From assembly GCF_024623725.1 (NCBI RefSeq), contig NZ_JANKHG010000026.1:62001-126000 (forward strand): a DNA stretch of 64,000 nt, read 5' to 3'. This DNA is from Limnobacter parvus. Its GTDB lineage: Bacteria; Pseudomonadota; Gammaproteobacteria; Burkholderiales; Burkholderiaceae_B. The notes under the pieces are model-generated. The model worked only from the letters and a program-made list of their open reading frames with translations. It had not been told where the DNA came from and made no database searches. Shown one piece after another: positions 54,626-60,960 of this stretch (positions within the stretch are counted from its first letter, which is position 1; each line of letters opens with the position of its first letter). The translations under genes and the position numbers were made by a program.

Positions 54626-54630
54626 TGTCC
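54617..54630 (-). promoter_or_regulatory. Hexaloop hairpin overlapping the attenuator (ANTAR-like P2)
   Basis: The minus strand reads GGAC, loop AACGGC, GTCC. The loop has A at position 1 and G at position 4, the hallmark of ANTAR antiterminator targets. It shares ACGGC with the 5' arm of the terminator, so the two structures exclude each other. I did not find a clear upstream P1 hairpin. Confidence 0.5.
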
Positions 54631-54701
54631 GGTACTTCTTTGTTTCGATACTTCAATACATTTGACCTGTCCATCGTTGGCGAAGGTCCTGTTTCAACTA
54701 A

Positions 54702-54717
54702 AGCAGAATGTGTGCCA
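54702..54717 (-). promoter_or_regulatory. Sigma-54 (-24/-12) promoter of nrtA
   Basis: The minus strand reads TGGCACACATTCTGCT against the consensus TGGCAC-N5-TTGCW. GG and GC are separated by exactly 10 bases, with one mismatch (C for T). It is about 150 bp upstream of nrtA, leaving room for the leader attenuator. Confidence 0.65.
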
Positions 54718-54778
54718 GGCAGGAAAGAGGTACTTTGAGGTGAATTGCAGTCAGATAAACGCAAAGTTGGGCGTTAAT

Positions 54779-54856
54779 TTTGGTGCATGTGATGAATTTG
54801 GTGCGGTGCATCAAGTAAATGGGTGCGTGACTGCAGATTGAATTGGTGCATGCACC
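54779..54856. promoter_or_regulatory. Repeated TTGGTGC sites upstream of the nrtA promoter
   Basis: TTGGTGCATG, TTGGTGCGGTGCATC and TTGGTGCATGCACC occur within 80 bp. The last contains the perfect palindrome GGTGCATGCACC (54845-54856). They resemble NtrC half-sites (TGGTGCA) placed about 60-155 bp upstream of the sigma-54 promoter, but no full GCAC-N7-GTGC site was found. Confidence 0.4.
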
Positions 54857-54887
54857 TGTTTGATGTGTTTCTTGAGAGAGGCTACGT

Positions 54888-54893
54888 TATACT
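54888..54893 (+). promoter_or_regulatory. -10 box of tRNA-Ser(CGA)
   Basis: TATACT lies 10 bp before the mature tRNA 5' end. No clear -35 at normal spacing was seen. Confidence 0.5.
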
Positions 54894-54903
54894 CTGGACC
54901 CGA

Positions 54904-54993
54904 GGAGAAGTGCGAGAGCGGCTGAATCGGCCTGACTCGAAATCAGGTAAGGGGGCAACCTCTTCGAGGGTTCGAATCCCTCCTTCTCCGCCA
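54904..54993 (+). tRNA. tRNA-Ser (anticodon CGA), used as an integration site
   Basis: A 90-nt class II tRNA: acceptor GGAGAAG with CTTCTCC, anticodon loop CTCGAAA, long variable arm, T-loop GTTCGAAT, encoded GCCA end. The last 21 bases are repeated exactly at 57501-57521. Unlike the other tRNAs here, it has no terminator directly after it; a suitable one lies beyond the distal copy. Confidence 0.96.
54973..54993 (+). repeat. attL-like 21-bp direct repeat (tRNA-Ser 3' end)
   Basis: The sequence from CGAATCCCTC to CTCCGCCA at the tRNA 3' end is identical to 57501-57521. The flanking bases on each side differ, so the repeat is exactly 21 bp. Confidence 0.85.
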
Positions 54994-55142
54994 GTCAATC
55001 TCTCCATTGAGGCTGAAAGGAAACGCCTTGGTTTCATCTCATCGTGATGTTTCGTATGCAAAGGACGTTGAGACAGCTATTAACTGTGGAGGAGGGTAGA
55101 GGCTGGGTAGTCCAGTCATCTTAGACCAGTGTGCAGCAGGGG

Positions 55143-57215
55143 TTACAGGGCCAGTAACTTCTCAGGGCTAATAGGTTTAAACATTACTTCGTTCATACCT
55201 GCATCTAAAGCACTTCTGCGATCTTCCTCCATTGCAGCGCCAGTCAGGCCGATGATTCGAACATTGTTAATTGGGCCATGAAGGCCTCGAATCTCCCTTG
55301 TTGCTTGAAGACCATCCATTTGAGGCATATGAACATCCATGAGCACAAGTTCAATATCAGGATTCCCGATAAGACTCTGAATTGCCTCTAGCCCGTCATT
55401 CGCTTTTGTGACCTTTGCACCATTTAGCGACAACACGTTTTCTAACACAAGAAGATTAAGTTTAGCGTCGTCCACTATCAGCACATGACGGCCAGACCAG
55501 TTCTTCGTCGGTGGTCCAACTGTGGCCGAATTTGTGACATTTGCAGCACATACTTTCAGTGGCAAGGACACCCAAAAAAGACTACCCGTGCCAAGTTTAG
55601 TTTTAACGCCATACTGCCCACCCATGTTTGTAATCAGACCTTTCACAAGTCCGAGTCCAAGTCCTGAACCTCCGTACTTTGAAAAAGTATTATTCTCGGC
55701 CTGTTCAAAAACTTCGAATATCTTTTCTAGCTTTGCCTCGGCGATACCTACCCCAGTGTCTTCGACCTGAAAAAGGACTTCTGCATCACTGAGCACTCGC
55801 TTACTTAGTCGACAAGACAATTTTACAAACCCGGTTTCTGTAAACTTCACTGCATTGCTAAGCAAATTGACCAGTACCTGCTTTAATCTAACTTCATCAA
55901 ATAACGCCGATTCAGGCAATCGTTTATCAAATTCATAGCGAATTTCAAGCCCCTTGTGGGATGCTGCTTCCCCAACTATGCCCAACGACGTCTCGCAGAC
56001 TTCCCTAAGGTTGCTTGGTTGAATGTTAAGTTGTAAGCGACCTTCTTCAATTCGACCCATTTCAAGAACATCAGAGACCAGAGAGTTCAGGTGCTGTGTC
56101 GCTTTGCTTAACTGATTTAATAAAGTCCTAGCTTTCTCAGGATCGGAGGTCAATTGAAGAGAGTAGGTTAGCCCAGAAATACCGTTTAGAGGGGTTCGGA
56201 GTTCATGACTGATTGTCGACAAAAATCTTGACTTTGCAAGTGATGCGGCCTGAGCTTTCATTTCGAGGCTTTCCGCTTGTTTTTTCTGCTGCTCCGCAAG
56301 CTCTAACGATTGTTTTAACGCTTCGGTCTTTTGAGCAACTTCTCTTTCTAATCTAACCTTGTAATCAATTGAGTCTTGAATATCCGTGTTTGAACCGAAC
56401 CACGCAATGATGTTCCCGAGTTCATTTTTCAGTGGGAGCGCTCTCGTATCAAACATCCGATAAATACCATCCTTACCAAGGATCCGAAAATCGCACTTAA
56501 AAGGCTCACCTGTTGTAACACTCTGTTGCCAGCTAGAAGCTAGTCTTTGTTTGTCATCAGCGTGTACGAACTCGAACCACTGTGCACCGAGAAGCAGCGA
56601 TCGAGTCGCGCCTGTATAGTCGGTCCAATTAGGACTCAAGTAGTCGCAATCACCTTTAGCTGTGCAGGTCCAAGTTAATTGAGGAAGTGTTTCCGCGAGG
56701 CCACGAAGACGGCGCAGCTCTTCAGCTGAAGTTTTAATTTCTTGTGCTTTTATCTTTTCGGTTAGGTCTGTGTGAAGTCCTAGAACCCTGTATGGCTTTC
56801 CTGTTTCGTCGAGAATCGCTTGGCCAGTGCAACGAATATATCTTACATCACCATCAATTGTCTTATAGCGGACAACTTGATCATAGCGAAACTCAGGGTT
56901 AAGCGGCGCTTGAAGATGTTTACCAATATTTACTTTCGCAAGTTCTAAGTCTTCTGGAAAAATTAAGTCTTGCCATTCGCTGGCGAGGTGTTTTTTACTG
57001 CTCGGCTCATAACCGAAGGTCGTCCAAAACTTCGGACTCATCCATTCGCTATTTCCTTCCTTAATGTCCCAGAACCAAATCCCATCCAAAGCCCTTTCCA
57101 ATACATCAAGGAATTCATTCGCGTGTGACGTGACGAACTCGATCAACTCCCTGTAGAGTCGGTGCTCATCGGCTGCTTTGTTAGCCCAGTTAACAACTTG
57201 ATGGTTTTTTTGCAC
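55143..57215 (-). CDS. PAS-PAS hybrid sensor histidine kinase with receiver domain, GTG start
   Basis: A 690-aa cytoplasmic hybrid kinase with no transmembrane helix. PAS 1 (about residues 35-155) includes DGIWFWDIKEGNSEWMSPKF and ends in YRVLGLHTDLTEK. PAS 2 (about 170-285) includes LPQLTWTCTAKGDCDYLSP. A coiled coil (285-330) leads to HisKA with the phospho-acceptor in STISHELRTPLNG (His 337). The HATPase domain has NLLSNAVKF, VEDTGVGI and GGSGLGLGLVKGL. The receiver domain (about 572-690) has IVDDAK and LMDVHMPQMDG, and ends soon after FKPISPEKLLAL, slightly short for the final helix. The start is GTG with GGAG 5 nt upstream. It is the only gene of the island; no partner regulator is adjacent. 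The signal is unknown. Confidence 0.9.
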   Translation of the reverse strand: MQKNHQVVNWANKAADEHRLYRELIEFVTSHANEFLDVLERALDGIWFWDIKEGNSEWMSPKFWTTFGYEPSSKKHLASEWQDLIFPEDLELAKVNIGKHLQAPLNPEFRYDQVVRYKTIDGDVRYIRCTGQAILDETGKPYRVLGLHTDLTEKIKAQEIKTSAEELRRLRGLAETLPQLTWTCTAKGDCDYLSPNWTDYTGATRSLLLGAQWFEFVHADDKQRLASSWQQSVTTGEPFKCDFRILGKDGIYRMFDTRALPLKNELGNIIAWFGSNTDIQDSIDYKVRLEREVAQKTEALKQSLELAEQQKKQAESLEMKAQAASLAKSRFLSTISHELRTPLNGISGLTYSLQLTSDPEKARTLLNQLSKATQHLNSLVSDVLEMGRIEEGRLQLNIQPSNLREVCETSLGIVGEAASHKGLEIRYEFDKRLPESALFDEVRLKQVLVNLLSNAVKFTETGFVKLSCRLSKRVLSDAEVLFQVEDTGVGIAEAKLEKIFEVFEQAENNTFSKYGGSGLGLGLVKGLITNMGGQYGVKTKLGTGSLFWVSLPLKVCAANVTNSATVGPPTKNWSGRHVLIVDDAKLNLLVLENVLSLNGAKVTKANDGLEAIQSLIGNPDIELVLMDVHMPQMDGLQATREIRGLHGPINNVRIIGLTGAAMEEDRRSALDAGMNEVMFKPISPEKLLAL

Positions 57216-57500
57216 CTAAGCTCCAGCGAAAGAATTCGTATCCCGTCGGCAATTCCCACAACTATATTAAACAGGTATCAGCAGTAGCAATCATCGAATA
57301 AGAAACGAAAAAAGGTAACATTTTTGGAATTGAATCAGTCAAGACAGTGGATTCGATAACGCAAACAGCATCGATGCTGCTGATGTATTGCCTGATAACA
57401 CGTCTCTATATATATGAAAATTTGCTAAGTTTCCTGCTAAGATAGTATCTCGGAATTTTGGTAAGCCACTGAAAATAAAAGGAAGTTGGTTTTGATTAGG
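57216..57500. other. Non-coding right end of the tRNA-Ser island
   Basis: 285 bp of AT-rich sequence upstream of the kinase, with no gene that I can support. It should contain the kinase promoter (an AT-rich TAATAT-type stretch near 57265). It also has the palindrome CAGCATCGATGCTG and the paired TGCTAAG repeats, which would suit recombinase or repressor binding. Confidence 0.5.
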
Positions 57501-57521
57501 CGAATCCCTCCTTCTCCGCCA
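57501..57521 (+). repeat. attR-like 21-bp direct repeat
   Basis: An exact copy of the last 21 bases of tRNA-Ser(CGA), with no tRNA body in front of it. The original tRNA terminator follows within 12 bp. Confidence 0.85.
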
Positions 57522-57530
57522 AAAAACAAA

Positions 57531-57560
57531 AAGGCCCCAAATGGGGCTTTCTTGTTTTTT
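57531..57560. terminator. Terminator, probably the displaced tRNA-Ser(CGA) terminator
   Basis: AAAGGCCCC, a short AAAT loop, and GGGGCTTT, with T-rich sequence after it. The A-rich left flank also makes it usable for the minus-strand lipoprotein gene that ends at 57581. Confidence 0.82.
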
Positions 57561-57580
57561 GGATCAATGTTTAAACCAAG

Positions 57581-59461
57581 TTACTCGACCAGATTCAGTC
57601 GCATCACGGCAGTGGTGCCGCTCACTTCGCTAGTCACTACCAATAAAGGTTCGCCATTTGGTGAATCAGAGGCTTTGATAAATGTCAGACCTTCAGGTCC
57701 CAAGTCACCTACCTGTGCCAAGTTCGCGGCTTCCGGATCCAGCAAAAAGTTATCGCGTGTATTCAGGTAATCAACCATTTCCGGCGCTTCGGGGTCCGTG
57801 ATGTCGTACACAAAAACACCACCCATTCTTTCCAGACCAATAAACGCAAAAGTTTTCTCGCCAATCTTGCCCAGTACGATGCCTTCTGGCTCGGATCCTT
57901 TTGCATCGCTGCGGCTGTCCAGTGCGTCGCCTTCATCATGACCGGTGTTGAAGAAGTCTTTACAAGGAATGTCGCGGTTGCTGCCTGCCATGCATTCGTC
58001 GCTGGCCAGGAATTTTTCGAATTGTGCGCCTGAGTCGAATACCAGTGTGCCGTCTTCGTCAAAAATCGAGAACGAGCGACCACCGTAGGCGTACAGGTTG
58101 TCGTACATAATGCGGGTGCCTGCAGGGTCTTCTACACCTTGGGTGTTGAACAACACTGGGGTGCCATCGGCGTTTGTGCGGTAGCCCATGGTCCAGCTAA
58201 TATTCAGACGGCCTAACATGGCTTCATCGCGGCAGGCACCGGGACTCGTGGCGATGGCGCCACAATAGCCAAACACCATCGGATTTAACAACGCGCCGCC
58301 AATGTCTGCACCCTGGTTGGGAACCAATGCATCCAATTGTGGAGGCAAGTCATCACCCACACGGCTAGCCCAGCCGTTTGTGTTGGTCATGGCGCGCACA
58401 CGGAATTCTTCGACAAAACCCAGGTTGGCGTTGCCATCGAAGTAAGCTTGGTTGTTTTCACCCCAGGCACGTGCATCGCCTTCATTGGCCGTTACGATGT
58501 AGTTTTTGCCATTCACCGCATAGGTGGCGATGGAATCAGGCATGTACATGCCGAGTACTCCAGGCCATGTACGGATGTCGATGGTGTCGTCTCTGTCGGA
58601 TACATCAAGTTCATTGCCCTCTACGCCATGGTCTTTGAAACCCATGGGCAGTACAGACAACACATTCGCGGTGGCAATGTCGATTTTTGCGATTGCATTA
58701 TTTTCCTGCAATGATACAAAGGCTGTTTTTCCGTCTTCGGTAACCGCAATGTATTCAGGTTCAAAGTCTTGTGAAGCCGATGCGCCGGGGCCATAAATTC
58801 GAATACCACTTTCGCGCAGGGCCTGTTCCTGACCTGTAAAGGCACCAAAACTGGCTGTACGTACCACCGGCATGGTTGGATTGCGCACGTCGATAATGCT
58901 CACGCTGCCTTCCGGGTCAATTTGGTAGTCGTCGCTGGGTTCGCCTTCGTTGGCGCTAAGTACAGTGTTGCCATCGGGTGTAAACACAACCATGTCTGGC
59001 ATTGCGCCCACAGTGGGCGAGCTCAACAATTCAAGCGTGCTGGAGCGATACAAGGCCACACGGCCCAAATTGGTTTTAGGTGATGCCTCAATGGCTACAG
59101 CAAGAATACCGTTTGCAACAGCCACGCTGTTAACCGTTGCACCTGTCAACACGTCGTTGGCAGGCAAAGATTGGAGTAGTACCGGATTTTCTGGATCAGC
59201 GAAGTCAAAAACATCGATAGCCCGGGTTGAGGCGTTGCTTACAAACAGCCTGTTGGTCGACGGGTCAAACGTGGCAATTTCGGCTGCGCTTTCATCGAAA
59301 ATTCCAGTTGATGTGCCACCGATTTTTTCAAGCGTTAAGCTGCTTGGCGTAACTTCACTTGGAGCGACGCTGACTGCCGCAGGATTGTCGCCGCCACAAG
59401 CAACCAGCGTTGCAGCAGCAATTGCGGAAATCGCAAACAGTTGAATTTTTCTTTTGTTCAT
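57581..59461 (-). CDS. Secreted lipoprotein, choice-of-anchor I / beta-propeller type
   Basis: A 626-aa lipoprotein. The signal is MNKRKIQLFAISAIAAATLV with the lipobox Cys in LVACGG. The mature part is a repeat-rich beta-propeller-like protein: FDESAAEIATFDPSTNRLFVSNAST, VDVFDFADPENPVLL, VFTPDGNTVLSANEGEPSDDY, EYIAVTEDGKTAFVSLQENNA, IVTANEGDARAW and FAFIGLERMGGVFVYDITDP. This pattern is that of the choice-of-anchor I family (LVIVD-type repeats), often in phosphate or surface contexts; the function is not known. I chose the start at 59461; the frame is open to 59530, but that would hide the signal peptide. A hairpin is directly upstream of this ATG. Confidence 0.82.
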   Translation of the reverse strand: MNKRKIQLFAISAIAAATLVACGGDNPAAVSVAPSEVTPSSLTLEKIGGTSTGIFDESAAEIATFDPSTNRLFVSNASTRAIDVFDFADPENPVLLQSLPANDVLTGATVNSVAVANGILAVAIEASPKTNLGRVALYRSSTLELLSSPTVGAMPDMVVFTPDGNTVLSANEGEPSDDYQIDPEGSVSIIDVRNPTMPVVRTASFGAFTGQEQALRESGIRIYGPGASASQDFEPEYIAVTEDGKTAFVSLQENNAIAKIDIATANVLSVLPMGFKDHGVEGNELDVSDRDDTIDIRTWPGVLGMYMPDSIATYAVNGKNYIVTANEGDARAWGENNQAYFDGNANLGFVEEFRVRAMTNTNGWASRVGDDLPPQLDALVPNQGADIGGALLNPMVFGYCGAIATSPGACRDEAMLGRLNISWTMGYRTNADGTPVLFNTQGVEDPAGTRIMYDNLYAYGGRSFSIFDEDGTLVFDSGAQFEKFLASDECMAGSNRDIPCKDFFNTGHDEGDALDSRSDAKGSEPEGIVLGKIGEKTFAFIGLERMGGVFVYDITDPEAPEMVDYLNTRDNFLLDPEAANLAQVGDLGPEGLTFIKASDSPNGEPLLVVTSEVSGTTAVMRLNLVE

Positions 59462-59464
59462 GAA

Positions 59465-59505
59465 AATAGGCCCATGTCTAGGTAAAGCCCATGAGCCTAT
59501 TTGTG
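59465..59505 (-). other. Hairpin immediately upstream of the lipoprotein start
   Basis: On the minus strand ATAGGCTCATG pairs with CATGGGCCTAT (one mismatch) and is followed by TTTTC and the ATG. It may terminate the upstream retention-module gene or mask the ribosome-binding site. No good Shine-Dalgarno sequence is visible outside it. Confidence 0.45.
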
Positions 59506-59545
59506 TTCTATTAAATCCTGATGACATCAACCGGGCAAAGCGGGT

Positions 59546-60778
59546 TTACCCCAGCAAACCATCAGTCGGCAATCCGCCGCCGAGCTGTTCACTCAGGGCA
59601 TCGGCACCCGATGAAATGCCTGAGCTCAAAGTACCCAGCAAATCACCTTCAGGGATTTCTGGCAGGCCTGAACCGTTGCCCGCACCTTCCAGCGCGATTT
59701 GCAGGGTGTCTGCGCCGCCCAGAATGCCATCCACCAAGGTATTCAGTCCCCCGTCCACTTCAACGGCCACAGTGTGCAAGCCGTCCATTAGCTGGTCCAC
59801 TGGCTCCACTTGTTGGCTCAAAGGTTGTGTAATGTCATCGACCAAATCCACCACGCTGGTAACCAGGCCACCATCGGCAGGGTTCACATTCGGTAGTGCA
59901 GACACCAGCATGTCCAGTCCAAGGTCTGTGTTTACCGCATCAACCAGTGGGTTTGTGATCGGGCTCAATGGCTCGCCCAGTGGGGTTTCGTTAAGGCCAT
60001 CCACCAGTTGTTGAACCAGGTCGGCTTGGGGTGTGCCCTCACCTGTGATAGCCACCAGCGCATCGTGGACATTTTCCAGGCCGGCAAATGCAAGCTGTTC
60101 ACCTGCCACCGCAATGTTGTCTGGGGTGGATTCCGGATTGGCCTGGCTGTTTTCGATTGCCGTTTGAATTGGCTCAACGATACTTTCCTGAAGATTGTCC
60201 TGAGTCAGGTTTTCATTGACGAATTCTTCAATGCTTTGTGGGCTGTCTTCTGAAGAAAATTCACCAGCGCTGACACCGATCAAGCTGCCATTGCCGCCGC
60301 TTGCACCCGTGCTGGTGCCCACGCCACCAATATCGCCGCCGGAGGAGTCACCTGACCCACCACCCAAGAATGCGCCCGCCGCCAATGCGCCTGCTCCCGC
60401 TACAGCACCGCTGCCTGCGCCTAGCATGCCTGCACCAAACAGACCGGCTACGGCACCGCCCTCGGCAGCAGCAGAGTTCTCTGCCAATTCGGTGGTGAAT
60501 TCAAAACATTCGCCGTCTTCCAGTACAACAATTTGTTGCTGACCATTCGCACCAGGTTGCTCGCCCAGGGTCAATTTGCCGTTCGCAGTCATAACGCCTG
60601 CAGCGGGAATTTGTCCGTCGCTGCCCGGAAACTCAAGGGCCAGGCGGCCGGTCGCGCCCGTGGCTACTTCATCACCGGGTAACAGGAAATCGCCTGCTTT
60701 CACGGTTACTACTTCGCCGTTGCGGGTTACGCTGACTTCACCTTCGAGGTCTTTGATTAATGCTTGGGGTGCGGCCAT
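59546..60778 (-). CDS. Small protein with N-terminal retention-module-like domain
   Basis: A 410-aa protein. The first 110 residues (IKDLEGEVSVTRNGEVVTVKAGDFLLPGDEVATGATGR and LTLGEQPGANGQQQIVVLEDGE) resemble the N-terminal retention module of giant RTX adhesins of the LapA type, or a FecR-like fold. A Gly/Ala-rich linker (about residues 120-175) follows with GAGMLGAGSGAVAGAGALAA-type sequence. The last 230 residues are acidic, with repeated LVDGL, LVDAV and VDLVDD units. There is no signal peptide and no long adhesin repeats, so it is either an orphan module or a lineage-specific protein. It is upstream of the lipoprotein gene, 84 bp apart. Confidence 0.55.
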   Translation of the reverse strand: MAAPQALIKDLEGEVSVTRNGEVVTVKAGDFLLPGDEVATGATGRLALEFPGSDGQIPAAGVMTANGKLTLGEQPGANGQQQIVVLEDGECFEFTTELAENSAAAEGGAVAGLFGAGMLGAGSGAVAGAGALAAGAFLGGGSGDSSGGDIGGVGTSTGASGGNGSLIGVSAGEFSSEDSPQSIEEFVNENLTQDNLQESIVEPIQTAIENSQANPESTPDNIAVAGEQLAFAGLENVHDALVAITGEGTPQADLVQQLVDGLNETPLGEPLSPITNPLVDAVNTDLGLDMLVSALPNVNPADGGLVTSVVDLVDDITQPLSQQVEPVDQLMDGLHTVAVEVDGGLNTLVDGILGGADTLQIALEGAGNGSGLPEIPEGDLLGTLSSGISSGADALSEQLGGGLPTDGLLG

Positions 60779-60896
60779 GGGTTTGCTCCTTGATTATTCA
60801 ATTGGTGTGTTTAACAGCTTTCAATTCTGCGAGGGCCGCTTGATTTCAATCCTCCAATTAGGGGGAGGGTTCTACCCTCTATTGATCATTTTGCAA

Positions 60897-60925
60897 TTGA
60901 CAATGTTTATTGTCAGATATACATT
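60897..60925 (+). promoter_or_regulatory. Promoter with overlapping operator palindrome, monooxygenase operon
   Basis: TTGACA (60897-60902) with TATACA at 15 bp or TACATT at 17 bp. The perfect palindrome TGACAAT-GTTT-ATTGTCA (60898-60915) covers the -35 box and spacer, the classic repressor-operator layout. It is 46 bp upstream of the monooxygenase ATG. Confidence 0.6.
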
Positions 60926-60960
60926 CATGAAAGCAAAAATTTCTTGAAAAGGTCTGTGGC

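Larger units (their letters stand above)
54994..57521. mobile_element. Miniature tRNA-Ser-integrated island carrying one histidine kinase
   Basis: The 2528-bp segment is bounded by the tRNA-Ser(CGA) 3' end and an exact 21-bp copy of it. It is visibly AT-richer than the flanks, with different codon habits. It holds one gene, a hybrid histidine kinase on the minus strand. No integrase, excisionase or transposase is present. A GCCCC/GGGGC terminator just outside the distal copy fits as the displaced original terminator of the tRNA. The right-hand part has a direct repeat TGCTAAG (57423-57429 and 57435-57441) and a perfect palindrome CAGCATCGATGCTG (57366-57379). Confidence 0.75.

Noticed and set aside
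54779-54856. A complete NtrC binding site
   Set aside because: Only half-sites with TGGTGC were found. The GCAC-N7-GTGC arrangement is missing, so I list only repeated sites.
54823-55047. A 74-aa open frame crossing tRNA-Ser(CGA)
   Set aside because: It translates the tRNA itself, so it is not a gene.
54994-57500. An integrase or excisionase inside the tRNA-Ser island
   Set aside because: I looked for an open frame of sufficient length on both strands outside the kinase gene and found none.
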